From Rana temporaria (lineage: Eukaryota; Chordata; Amphibia; Anura; Ranidae): DNA of 64,000 bases. Below, one piece after another: positions 1-9,928 of the stretch. The notes below the pieces were generated by a model. It was not told the DNA's origin. It searched no databases and saw only the letters and a program-made list of their open reading frames with translations. Each line of letters opens with the position of its first letter. The first letter of the stretch is position 1. The translations under genes were made by a program, and so were the position numbers. Where the stretch lies: contig NC_053490.1 of NCBI RefSeq assembly GCF_905171775.1, positions 159,253,969 to 159,317,968 on the forward strand, written 5' to 3'.

Positions 1-385
1 TGTAGAAAGGGCTAAAGTGCAATATAACAGCCTTTAGAATGACCAATAGGCTAGTCCCCCCTCTCAATCCACCCCCAAGGGGAGCAATACTGTGAACCAA
101 GAGGGGGGAATATTTAATAAGTGCATAACTAAGGGGGGTAAGAAGACATTTGGTCAGTATAGATAGGTAAATTCGATAGACCAGTATAGAACATAGGAAA
201 TACAGAACTTATGGGTAACTCATATGATATGTAGTGACAAACTGAAAAGATGTATATATTCGAACCTCACGATAGTACTTAGGAGTATGTGGTATAGAAA
301 GGAGGGGGGGAGGGTAATACCAAGGGGAAAGGAAGGGGAACCAGTAATGTAGAGAGTCCAGGATGAGGAAAGCTGTCATGTGAGA
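1..385 (-). other. LINE 3' untranslated region, partial
   Basis: Sequence downstream of the ORF2 stop of the minus-strand LINE. It is purine/pyrimidine skewed (G-rich on the plus strand around 300-360). No AATAAA or terminal A-run is present before the window edge, so the element continues to the left. Confidence 0.7.
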
Positions 386-3300
386 TCAGTCATGGTGGTC
401 AGAGGGAGCTGTTAGAAAGTCATCAGGAAGGGAGTCTTTGTAGTGTATCCAACCACCCCAGGTGAGTCTGAATCTGTCCGTTGTATCTCTGGCCTGATGG
501 ATTAGTCTTTCCATTAATTCGATCTTGTTAACTCTGACATGCCATTCCTGTATAGTGGGTGGAAGAGAGTCTTTACAGTGTAACGGGATGCATTGGGAAG
601 CTGCGTTAATTAGGTGCAGCAATAGGGATTTCCGGTAGGTCGACTGTGGCAAGGATGTATGATGTAGAAGGTATTGCTCAGGGGTGAAATCAGGAGTGAA
701 TGAAGTAATGTGGGTAATGAGTGAATGTACAGAATTCCAAAACAACTGAATTTTCCGACAGCTCCACCAAGTATGAAAGAGTGTACCCTCTGCCTCATTG
801 CATCTCCAGCAGGTAGAAGAGACTGTTGGATAAAATTTGTGTAGCTTGCTAGGGGTTCTGTACCAACGTGAGTATATCTTATACCTATTTTCCTGAGCAG
901 ATACGTTAATCGAACCTTTGTGTATATGTGTCCAAATAGAGTTCCAGTCGTCCTCAGATATGGAAATCTGTAAGTCTCTTTCCCATTTGTCATGAATAGC
1001 GGACATAGAGGTGTCAGTGGGTGTAAGCATAGAATACAAAATTGAGATTAGATGTCGTTGTGGAGTAGAGGATGCACAAAGAGTTTCAAAGGGAGTGAGA
1101 TCTCTGCACCAAAAGGTTGGGGCAGGAGTGGTCTGAAGAAAGTGTCTGAGTTGGAAATATTTGAAGCGCGGTATTTGGAAGGCAGGGAATTGCGAGACCA
1201 AAACTGACTGGGGTAAGAGCGTTCTATTTTTGAAAAATTGGTGCGCCCGTAAGGAGGGCTCAGTATGTGCTGCTTGTGGGTCTGTAGTGTCAATATCTTC
1301 TGGGAAGCCCGGGTTATATGTAAGTGGTGTCAGGGGACCTGGAAAAGGTGCCACATTCGGCTCTTTAAACACTGTTCTGAGACAAGCAAGGGTTGGGCCT
1401 ATCAGGGGGTGTGAAGTACATTTCCTAGGGGTGAGTGGTCGATCTATCCAGGGGAGGTGGGAAATTCGGAAGCCCACAAAGGCTTCTTCCAGGTCTACCC
1501 AATCTTTATTCTGACCATGAATGTGCCAGTCCACTATTCGGGTGAGAAGACAAGCCCGGTGATACCTAGCGAGGTCCGGGATTCCTATGCCTCCCTTTGA
1601 TTTAGGTAAAGACAATCTGTCCCAACTCAATCTGGCTGGACGACCACCCCACAGGAAGGTTCTACAGAGTGATTTGAAGGAAGTCAGGAATTTAGCGGGG
1701 AGTTTAATGGGGATGGCTTGTAGCAAGTACAGAAGTCTTGGCAGGACGTTCATTTTAAGAATAGCTGCACGACCAAACCAGGAAAAAGTACCCTTGGTCC
1801 AAATTTCTAAGTCTGCTTTTACAGATTGCATTGCTGGTGGGAAGTTGTGAGAGAATAAATTTGAAAGTTTTGTGGGGAGTTTAATCCCGAGGTAGGTTAT
1901 ATCTGTAGGATCCCATTTAAAGGGAAATTTTTTTTTGCATAGGTCTACAGTTTCAGTTGGTAAAGATACATTTAGTGCAACAGACTTATTAAAATTGATT
2001 CGGAAATTGGAGAGTGTGTAGAATAGTTCAAAGTCCTTAAGAAGGTTGGGAAGAGTAACCAGGGGATTCGTTAGAAACAAAAGAATGTCATCTGCATAAG
2101 CAGCTATTTTATACTGACGGTGTTTGATGTCGACGCCCCGAATATCAGAATTATCCCTCAAACATCTCAATAGGGGTTCCAATGTTAGGATAAAGATCAA
2201 AGGGGAGAGGGGGCAACCCTGTCTAGTTCCATTGCGCACCGAGAAGGCGTCCGACAGTCGACCGTTGACCTTCACACGGGCCGAGGGGACCGAATAGAGT
2301 GTTAAAATCATCTGCATGAAATGATTAGGGAAGCCCAGTTTGCGTAACGCTGCTTCCATATAGTCCCAGGCCAACCTGTCGAACGCCTTCTCGGCGTCAA
2401 GGGACAACAGAAATCCCTTGGTTTTAGATGTGGACAGCCAATGATGAATATTTATCGCCTTTATGGTGTTGTCCCTGGCCTCCCTTCCAGGGACAAAACC
2501 AGCCTGATCCGTTGAGACTAGAGTCGGGAGATGGATTATTAATCTATTGGCTAAAATTTTTGCGAATAGCTTCAAGTCAACATTGAGTAATGATATAGGC
2601 CGGTAGTTGGGTACCAATGTGCTATCCTTCCCCGGTTTCGGTACTAGGGCAATGTGAGCCTCCAAGAGGTCTCGACCAGTCGGGGGTGAAAAAGGTATGT
2701 CAGCGAATGCCTTAACTAAATGTGGGATCAGTATTGGGGCGAATGCTTTGTAATATCCTGAGCTCAAGCCATCAGGACCAGGGCTTTTCCCTGATTTCAT
2801 TTGTTTCAGTGCAGATAGTGCCTCCTCCACCGATATTGGTAAATCCAAACAGTTTAAATCGGGGACCTGGGTAGAAGGTAGACCATATTTAGAGAGAAAG
2901 TCATTTATAAGTTGGCTTCTATGGGCGGGAGTCCCTGATCCTGAAGGCGTGGGTAAATTGTATAATGATGAGAGAAAGGATGTAAATTGTTTCGCAATCA
3001 GATCAGTTCTATGCAAAATGTCACCTGTTGGGGTGGTAATAGAGTGTATTGTATTAATTTCCTTCTTTTTCTGTATTGCGTGGGCCAAAAGTTTACTTGA
3101 TTTGTTTCCAAACTCATAGTATAACTTGTGTGTAAGGGCAAATTTGTATGTTAAACGTGAGTGAAGCTCAGATTGGAGATCCCTTCTGGCTTCCATCAAA
3201 GCCACAAGGGAGTCCGCAGCCAGGGAGCGTTTGTGGGCCCTTTCAAGGGTTCTGATTTTTACAAAGAGTTCCTCAAGCCTAGCAGCACGCTGTTTGCGGC

Positions 3301-4264
3301 GTCTAGCCATGATAGATATAATCTTCCCTCTGAGGACGCATTTGTGTGCCGCCCAAATAGGGGCGGGAGTAGTCTCGGTAGACGTGTTATCAGAGAAGAA
3401 TTGTGTCAGCGTTTCTGATAACTCAGCTACATGACCTTGATCCAGGAGAATAGAATCATCCATTCGCCATGGGGGACGACCAGGGATCCAACCTTTCCAA
3501 GCGAGTGTCATGGTGATCGGGTGGTGGTCTGATAATATCATGGGCTCGATTGATGCCTTTGTAAGACGAATAAGGTCCTCCTGGGTAACAAAAAAATAAT
3601 CGATACGTGAATATCTATCGTGTAGGGGAGAGTAGTAGGTATAGTCCTTAGTAGTAGGGTGCATTGAACGCCAGGTGTCATGTAGGGTAAGCGAATCTAG
3701 TTGCGTTTTGACAGAGCGAAGTGTGCGATAAGTTAAGCAGGAAGAACCATTCGAGGCATCCAGGAGGGGGGTCGGTGGGATATTGAAGTCCCCGCCCATG
3801 ATCAGCATCCCTGCTCGAAAAATGGTAAGGTGTTGGATAGTGTCGCGGAAGAAACTAACATGTTGTGAGTTAGGGGCGTATATATTCGCGATTGTAATAG
3901 GAGAGTTGTGTAGTTTGCCTTTGATAAAAAGGAATCTTCCATTGGGATCGCTTTCAACATCATCAATTTTTAGTGGGCAGTGTCTGGACAACAGTATGGA
4001 TACCCCTCTAGCTTTTGAAGTGTCATTTGTAGCATGAAAAACAGTCGGGAAAAGACGGCTCTTGAGCACAGGAATACTATCTGTTCTAAAGTGGGTTTCC
4101 TGAATCAACACAATTTGGGGTTTCTCCTTGCGTAATGAAGAAAGTAATAAGGAGCGCTTTTCAGGTGTGTTCAAGCCTCTAATGTTTATGGAGTATAATT
4201 TAAGATTCAGAAAAGGCATGTCTTGGTCAACAGGTATTGGAGCTGGGGTAAGGAGGTCAGTCAT
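386..4264 (-). CDS. LINE ORF2: AP endonuclease and reverse transcriptase
   Basis: ORF2 nicks target DNA and copies the LINE RNA at the nick (target-primed reverse transcription). The frame is open from 4462, but no ATG precedes 4264; I start there, giving about 1292 residues, normal for L1/Tx1 ORF2. The N-terminal apurinic endonuclease shows SINIRGLN (Asn27), QETH (Glu56), IYAPN, GGDFNIP (Asp159, Asn161), SRIDYF and LSDHH (Asp246, His247). The reverse transcriptase shows NYRPISLLN, QAGFVPGR, DAEKAFDR, GTRQGCPLSP and YADD (residues 723-726). Near residue 1155 the L1-type cysteine/histidine motif CWRC...H...C is present. No frameshift or stop was seen and all endonuclease and polymerase residues are kept. 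ORF1 lies 1.65 kb upstream. Expression would depend on the element's own leader. Confidence 0.95.
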   Translation of the reverse strand: MTDLLTPAPIPVDQDMPFLNLKLYSINIRGLNTPEKRSLLLSSLRKEKPQIVLIQETHFRTDSIPVLKSRLFPTVFHATNDTSKARGVSILLSRHCPLKIDDVESDPNGRFLFIKGKLHNSPITIANIYAPNSQHVSFFRDTIQHLTIFRAGMLIMGGDFNIPPTPLLDASNGSSCLTYRTLRSVKTQLDSLTLHDTWRSMHPTTKDYTYYSPLHDRYSRIDYFFVTQEDLIRLTKASIEPMILSDHHPITMTLAWKGWIPGRPPWRMDDSILLDQGHVAELSETLTQFFSDNTSTETTPAPIWAAHKCVLRGKIISIMARRRKQRAARLEELFVKIRTLERAHKRSLAADSLVALMEARRDLQSELHSRLTYKFALTHKLYYEFGNKSSKLLAHAIQKKKEINTIHSITTPTGDILHRTDLIAKQFTSFLSSLYNLPTPSGSGTPAHRSQLINDFLSKYGLPSTQVPDLNCLDLPISVEEALSALKQMKSGKSPGPDGLSSGYYKAFAPILIPHLVKAFADIPFSPPTGRDLLEAHIALVPKPGKDSTLVPNYRPISLLNVDLKLFAKILANRLIIHLPTLVSTDQAGFVPGREARDNTIKAINIHHWLSTSKTKGFLLSLDAEKAFDRLAWDYMEAALRKLGFPNHFMQMILTLYSVPSARVKVNGRLSDAFSVRNGTRQGCPLSPLIFILTLEPLLRCLRDNSDIRGVDIKHRQYKIAAYADDILLFLTNPLVTLPNLLKDFELFYTLSNFRINFNKSVALNVSLPTETVDLCKKKFPFKWDPTDITYLGIKLPTKLSNLFSHNFPPAMQSVKADLEIWTKGTFSWFGRAAILKMNVLPRLLYLLQAIPIKLPAKFLTSFKSLCRTFLWGGRPARLSWDRLSLPKSKGGIGIPDLARYHRACLLTRIVDWHIHGQNKDWVDLEEAFVGFRISHLPWIDRPLTPRKCTSHPLIGPTLACLRTVFKEPNVAPFPGPLTPLTYNPGFPEDIDTTDPQAAHTEPSLRAHQFFKNRTLLPQSVLVSQFPAFQIPRFKYFQLRHFLQTTPAPTFWCRDLTPFETLCASSTPQRHLISILYSMLTPTDTSMSAIHDKWERDLQISISEDDWNSIWTHIHKGSINVSAQENRYKIYSRWYRTPSKLHKFYPTVSSTCWRCNEAEGTLFHTWWSCRKIQLFWNSVHSLITHITSFTPDFTPEQYLLHHTSLPQSTYRKSLLLHLINAASQCIPLHCKDSLPPTIQEWHVRVNKIELMERLIHQARDTTDRFRLTWGGWIHYKDSLPDDFLTAPSDHHD

Positions 4265-5919
4265 TGGCACAGGGGGAAATGAAAGGGAGAACAGTAGAGG
4301 AATACAAGGTAGGAAGGATATGTGAGGTTGCGAGGATAAAATCTCTGTCTGTAAACAAGGGGTATGATAACCCCTTAAATAAAATAAAAGGAGGATGCCA
4401 ATAGGCAAAAGGGTGCGGTGCACCTCAGGTGGAGATACCACGACCCGCGGGTACAGGGACAACCAGGTCCTACCGTATGGGGGTTGGTCTGACCAAGAGT
4501 GAGCAATAGAGCGTATATAGATGTTACTAACAACTTAGACTTTAAACAGTAAAAGTTACAAACCGTGAAATCAACCCAAACCACCCCAGAACAACCTTCC
4601 CTTATTGTAGGCAAGATGCCAGCCATTGTCAGGAGACAGGATACTGTTCAATACTCGAGGGTGAACCCCTACTCCTAGATATATAAGAGGATACTAATAT
4701 ACTGGCCAAAGATGCCTTATCTAGTCTAAAATCTAAATAAAACAATATTATTATGTCCCCACACCCCACCGGTACATAAGGTAATCTCACCGGCACCGAT
4801 ACGTCAGGAATACCGGGACTTACACTTCCTCCACCACCAGGGGAGCTAACTATAATCCAAGTTACCAGGGTAGTTAAACCTATGGAGAAGACCCAGGGGC
4901 TGAGTTACTGTAAATGTACATATAGCCCTAATGTGACTTTAAGACCTTATCAGCATACATACGTTAAATGGAAACTTAAAACACTATTCAATTTCAAGGT
5001 GATAGTGACCTTGTTAGGCACATGTTAAGGTGACAGAAACCGGTTCTGAGCATTGACTGACTGTAAATCCAGAACGGGTCTGTCAAGTATCAGATAATAA
5101 CTCAGAGGTCCCTTACTGCCAGGAGACCCGATGCGGATCGTTGTTCAGCAGTGATAGTGTCACATCTGGCAGACCATAAGTGGCCCCGGGTGCAATAGAG
5201 CCGTATGAGATTGGGATCCCAGAACAGGGCAAAGAGAGGGTGCAGCATAGTGTCTCGAGTCGGTAAATATAACGCTCATATCTTCAGAGAAGACTATAGC
5301 AAACAGGTGGCTGCTCTCAGACTTCGCCAGACAGGCTCCATAAGTAGGGTTGATTAGAATTAAAGGGGCAGAGGCACCACAACCGAACAACTACCCCGCA
5401 TCGTACTGTACTGTGATGTAGGAGTAGGTGGTGAATGGATAGCATCTTATAGTTAGTTCCATTCAGGGTCTCTCAATATTGGAATTTGTTTGAATGACCG
5501 ACCTGTCATAAAAGTTGGACCGGTTTTCCACTCCAATCTGTTGATGTATTCTCAACAAGAAGCACACTGAGAGAAGGGTGGACAGTTATAGTGTAGCGTG
5601 CAGTTTGTAAGGTAGGCTTATTTATCCATACAGAGCAGCGGTCTCTGAAAGTGGTTGAAGTCTATGACCTGGGAATTTGTAGCTTGATGAGAACACATCT
5701 ACTGGGATTGAAGCGTTATATAGAATGACAAATCAAGAGTCAGATCACCAACGTGTAAATTAGGAATTTGGAAAACAAAAAACAAACTGCAGAGATCTAA
5801 AGACTGGGTATTTTCCTTATTCCCTTTAGATAACTATAACAATCCTTAAATCTGGTTTAAAGAAACATGTAAAGTGATGCCGCAGATAGAGCGGAATAGG
5901 TAAACAGGGCTTTCGTTTT
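4265..5919 (-). other. Long spacer between LINE ORF1 and ORF2
   Basis: About 1.65 kb between the ORF1 stop and the first ORF2 ATG. No long open frame, terminal repeat, microsatellite or known repeat stood out. The ORF2 frame itself is open back to 4462. In most L1-type elements the two ORFs are separated by tens of bases, so this is unusual; it may be a family trait or an old insertion whose ends I cannot see. Confidence 0.55.
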
Positions 5920-7095
5920 TCAGCGGTCTCTTCGTGCTCTCCGGGCTGCCGGCAAAAGGGGTACCTGGCGATCCCTACCGTGGGCTTGTGGATCCCGGAT
6001 GCTTCCAGATTCAGATGGTGAACGTCGGCGGCGGAGACCAGTGGTCTGTGTCTCCATCTGCTCAACATTGTGAGTTGGCCACCTGTTCACCGATTGGCGA
6101 TAAATTGCGTACCACTCAGGTACTGCTACCAGGGGGATTCCCAGCGTGTCACAGAAGCCTGGCAAATCTTCTGGGACCTTAAGCAGTGCGGTGCGGCCTT
6201 GATGTGTAGCGGAGAGACAAAATGGGAACTTCCACTTATAGCCTATGTTTCTCTCTTTTAACACATCTAGCAGAGGCCTAAGGTCCCTGCGATGTTTGAG
6301 TGTAATGCCGGATAGATCCTGGTATAATTGTAGAGGGGTGCCATCATGTGTCAAACGTTTGCCCCTTGCCTTTTTTATTATCTCCTCTTTCAATCTGAAA
6401 TCAGCCAGGCAACACACAATGTCTCTAGGGGGGTCTGATTCCCTGCCCTTAGGGCGCAGTGCACAGTGAATCCTGATAAAATCAATGCCCGTTTGAGGGG
6501 GTCTTTCCAGAATGGAATTGAATACAGTAGTCACGGAGTGCAAAATGAGGTCTCCCTCAACTGATTCTGGCATACCTCTAACCCTCAGGTTCTGGCGGCG
6601 TCCTCTGTTGTCGAGGTCTTCTATGTGGCGATTAATGTCTCATAGCTGAAGTGTGTGATCATCAACCTTCCTAGTGGAGCGCCTGAGGATTGATTCTTGA
6701 TCATCCAGCGTAGTTTCAACTTGTGTGACCCTGTTTGTGAGGGAGCGAAACTCTAGGCGCAGTTCAGAAATGGCCGCTGCTAAGCTGTCCTTTATGTCTA
6801 AAGCGACGCTCCTAAGGTCCTCTATCGTGAGGGTCCGTTGTGGATTGGGGTCGTGTATCTCCGTTAGTGCGGGTCCCCGAGGAGCGTCCGAGGGAGATAT
6901 TGTAGGGCTTAAAATAATGTCTGAAGCTCCTACCTGCGACTGCTGTGCTATGTCTGTGGAGAGTCTCGAGCGGGAGGCCGCCATGTTGTCTCCCGGTGCG
7001 CGGAAACCTTCCTGTGTATTCCGTGATCCAGGGCCTGTATTTTCCCTGGGTGAACGTGACCGGGATATGGGGGGCGGTCTAGAGGCTGTACCCAT
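5920..7095 (-). pseudogene. LINE ORF1 (RNA-binding protein) with one premature stop
   Basis: ORF1 proteins bind LINE RNA as trimers and act as nucleic-acid chaperones. The reading frame from ATG at 7095 runs 151 codons to a TGA at 6640-6642, then continues in the same frame for about 239 codons to a stop at 5920. Before the stop there is a Ser/Arg/Pro-rich head and a heptad-rich segment (about residues 75-130) that should form the coiled coil. After it come NRGRRQNLRVRGMPES, the start of the L1-type RRM, and a C-terminal domain ending in a basic Arg-rich tail. The TGA followed by GAC is what a CpG to TpG change in a CGA arginine codon would give, so it is likely recent decay. The start at 7095 is the first ATG after the leader. 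Confidence 0.85.
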
Positions 7096-7244
7096 GCCGA
7101 GAAAAACTGAGAAAATTAGGCTGGGTGTTCCGTTTTTTGCTCGGTTTGTCCTGAGGTGGCAGGAGCTGTGAGCTTAGGCTTCCACTCTCCTCATGGTCCA
7201 GGCCACGCCCCTCCATTTGACAAGAATTTGACAAATTTTCTCCC

Positions 7245-7560
7245 CATTGCTCCCCATCCTGCTTTCGAGGCTGTACTGATCTTGGATCACACCTTCATAC
7301 TTGGTGGGAATGTCCAGTAGTCAAAACATTTTGAAAATATACTGTATGTTCCATTTAATTTCAACATTATTTGAATCACCTATCTCTCCTAATCCGATAA
7401 ACTTAAAAATGCTGACCTCATTCAACCAAATATATTATTTTCCTTGCACTTGATTGGGTATTTTTTCACTTTTGGGTGAATTGTCATTTAGCTCACCTCA
7501 TTTTCTCAGCTAAATGAATGAGAATTTGCAAAGTGCAGATTCAGAAAGATAACATTCTCT
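7245..7560 (+). pseudogene. Old LINE ORF2 C-terminal fragment
   Basis: One plus-strand frame reads LHTWWECPVVKTF, then a stop, then KYTVCSI. This matches the C-terminal Cys/His region of L1-type ORF2 (compare FHTWWSCRKIQLFW in the minus-strand LINE next door). Weaker similarity continues with PINLKMLTSFNQIYYF in another frame. Several stops and shifts show it is an old 5'-truncated copy. It lies head-to-head with the young LINE at 1-7213. Confidence 0.65.
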
Positions 7561-7579
7561 ACTCTACTATAGTAAATTA

Positions 7580-8162
7580 ACCACTTGGAGCCCGGGCCAT
7601 TGTATTTTGATGGCCACACGGTGGCTCTATAATGCTGGGAGGATGTCTATTGACGTCCTCGGCTCCCCTGGCCACTGGGGAATGCGCGAGACACACAGAT
7701 CCACGTCCTGTCAGGGAGAGGAGACCGATGTTGTGTCCCTTGTACATAGGGACACAGGTTGGTCACCTCCCCCAGTCAGTCCCCTTCCCCCACAGTAAGA
7801 ATCACTCCTAGGGAACACATTTAACACCCTCCTCGCCCCCTAGTGTTAACCCGTTCCCTGCCAGTCACATTTATACAGTAATCAGTGCATATTTATATAA
7901 ATGTGAATGGTCCCTGAAATGTGTCAAAAGTGTTCGATGTGTCCGCCATAATGTTGCAGTCCCAATAAAAATCACAGATCATAAAATCATAATTATGTCC
8001 CCTATTTTGTAGGCGCTATAACTTTTTCGCAAACCAATCACTATACTGTACGTTTATTGCGACTTTTTTTACCAAAAATATGTAGAAGAATACGTATCGG
8101 CCTAAACTGAGAATTTTTTTTTTTTTTAATTGGGATATTTATTATAGCAAAAAGTAAAAAAT
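7580..8162 (+). repeat. AT-rich frog interspersed repeat, copy A, left part
   Basis: Begins near TTAACCACTTGGAGCCCGGG and carries blocks shared with copies at 20880, 23645 and 30108 (GTTAACCC.TTCC.TGCCAG, TTTTGTAGRCGCTATAAC, TTTTGCGCAAACCAATCA in related forms). It stops inside the sequence TTATAGCAAAAAGTAAAAAA and resumes at 9676, so it was split by the fold-back insertion. No coding capacity. Class unknown. Confidence 0.75.
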
Positions 8163-9675
8163 GGATAAAGTGACAAGTGCTTTTGCGCTAAAATGGATCC
8201 TAAATGAGTGAATCCACCAAAAATATATAGTGCAGCAAAACCTAATTATGTTTACATTACATAAAACAGGAATATAAATAAATGGTGATTCTGCGCAACA
8301 TATCACACTAATGGAATAGTGATATCACATAAGCAAGATAAATGTAAGAGCTGACAAATAATCAGCATATAGTATTAGATGCAAGGAGAATAGTGAGTCC
8401 AAATATAAATATATATATACTCAAATAGTGAATAGTGAGTCCAAAATATATAATACTCATAAGGCGAATGTGCAAAAATATATAAAGAATATTGTGCAAA
8501 AAAAAAACGGAATGGAAGTTCAATCCCAATAGTAAACACAAATCAGCTGTCAGGGCAGATATTCTGAATGCACTGGATGAAGGTGAGCACCAGCTCTATG
8601 GTGTGAGTGCACGGCCGTGCGATAGAAGATAAACCAGATCCCTGGCTGAGCTCCCGGGACTCTTACCTCTCAGCCCTCCTAAATGGGCATTGATGTACAG
8701 GTCACTCGCAGCCTTCTATGGGTGGTCCCTGATGTTTCCTCTCTTGATCTGATGGATCCTTCCTTAATTGGGACAGATGCTCCTCAAAACCAGATGGATG
8801 ATGTGGGTTATAAGAGAGAGAGAGAGGGGACTCCCATAGTGAGGTAACGTTTGGTGCAGGTAATATATGTTTATTGAGGAAAAACCTGCACTTACATTAA
8901 AAGAAAAAGAAAAGTGCAACGAGGAAACAAACAAGCGGCGTTTGAATCGCCAGCTTACGTCACTCCGTCACTTACGTACACCCGGAGTGACGTAAGCTGG
9001 CGATTCAAACGCTGCTTGTTTGTTTCCTCGTTGCACTTTTATTTTTCTTTTAATGTAAGTGCAGGTTTTTCCTCAATAAACATATATTACCTGCACCAAA
9101 CGTTACCTCACTATGGGAGTCCCCTCTCTCTCTCTCTTATAACCCACATCATCCATCTGGTTTTGAGGAGCATCTGTCCCAATTAAGGAAGGATCCATCA
9201 GATCAAGAGAGGAAACATCAGGGACCACCCATAGAAGGCTGCGAGTGACCTGTACATCAATGCCCATTTAGGAGGGCTGAGAGGTAAGAGTCCCGGGAGC
9301 TCAGCCAGGGATCTGGTTTATCTTCTATCGCACGGCCGTGCACTCACACCATAGAGCTGGTGCTCACCTTCATCCAGTGCATTCAGAATATCTGCCCTGA
9401 CAGCTGATTTGTGTTTACTATTGGGATTGAACTTCCATTCCGTTTTTTTTTGCACAATATTCTTTATATATTTTTGCACATTCGCCTTATGAGTATTATA
9501 TATTTTGGACTCACTATTCACTATTTGAGTATATATATATTTATATTTGGACTCACTATTCTCCTTGCATCTAATACTATATGCTGATTATTTGTCAGCT
9601 CTTACATTTATCTTGCTTATGTGATATCACTATTCCATTAGTGTGATATGTTGCGCAGAATCACCATTTATTTAT
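8163..9675. mobile_element. Large fold-back (palindromic) insertion with 14-bp target duplication
   Basis: Arms 8274-8967 and 8983-9675 are near-perfect inverted copies of about 693 bp around a 15-nt loop. The outer ends read ATAAATAAATGGTGATTCTG on the left and its complement on the right. The insertion is flanked by the 14-bp direct repeat AAAAAGTAAAAAAT (8149-8162 and 9676-9689), and removing it rejoins the surrounding repeat. A tail of about 111 bp (8163-8273) is present only on the left. No transposase frame. A 14-bp duplication suggests RNA-primed (LINE-like) insertion rather than DNA cut-and-paste. The GCGCT-containing tail resembles other unclassified frog repeats. Confidence 0.9.
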
Positions 9676-9928
9676 AAAAAGTAAAAAATATTGTGTTTTT
9701 TAAAAAAAAAATTGCTCTTTTTTTGTTTATAGCGCAAAAAATAAAAAACACAGAGATGATCAAATACCACCAAAAGAAAGCTCTATTTGTGGGAAAAAAG
9801 GATGTCAATTTTGTTTGGGAGCCACTTCGCACGGCCGCGCAATTGTCAATTAAATCGACGCAGTGCCGAAAGCTGATATTTCGCCTGGGCAGGAAAGGGG
9901 TATATGTGCCCAGTAAGCAAGTGGTTAA
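9676..9928 (+). repeat. AT-rich frog interspersed repeat, copy A, right part
   Basis: Continues the repeat broken at 8162: TTTATAGCGCAAAAAATAAA, CACCAAAAGAAAGCTCTATT and TTTGGGAGCCACTTCGCACG, ending AAGTGGTTAA near 9927. The same block order occurs in reverse complement in copy D (30108 onward). Confidence 0.75.

Larger units (their letters stand above)
1..7213 (-). mobile_element. L1/Tx1-type LINE retrotransposon, nearly full length
   Basis: Read on the minus strand this is a non-LTR retrotransposon in the order 5' leader (about 7213-7096), ORF1 (7095-5920), spacer, ORF2 (4264-386) and 3' UTR (385-1). The 5' end is placed at the short GGCGTGGCCTGG block near 7213, which looks like the start of frog L1 leaders; that boundary is an estimate. 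No poly(A) or polyadenylation signal is visible at position 1, so the 3' end lies outside the window and the target duplication cannot be checked. ORF2 is uninterrupted over about 1290 codons, so the copy is young. ORF1 has one in-frame stop, so this copy is probably not autonomous. Confidence 0.9.

Noticed and set aside
610..4325. Secondary frames of 65-127 codons overlapping LINE ORF2
   Set aside because: They are shadows of the intact ORF2 in other frames.
4375..4626. 83-codon minus-strand frame in the LINE spacer
   Set aside because: No coding signal and it overlaps the non-ATG extension of ORF2.
8914..9521. Open frames across the fold-back
   Set aside because: Mirror frames occur on the opposite arm; the insert is non-coding.
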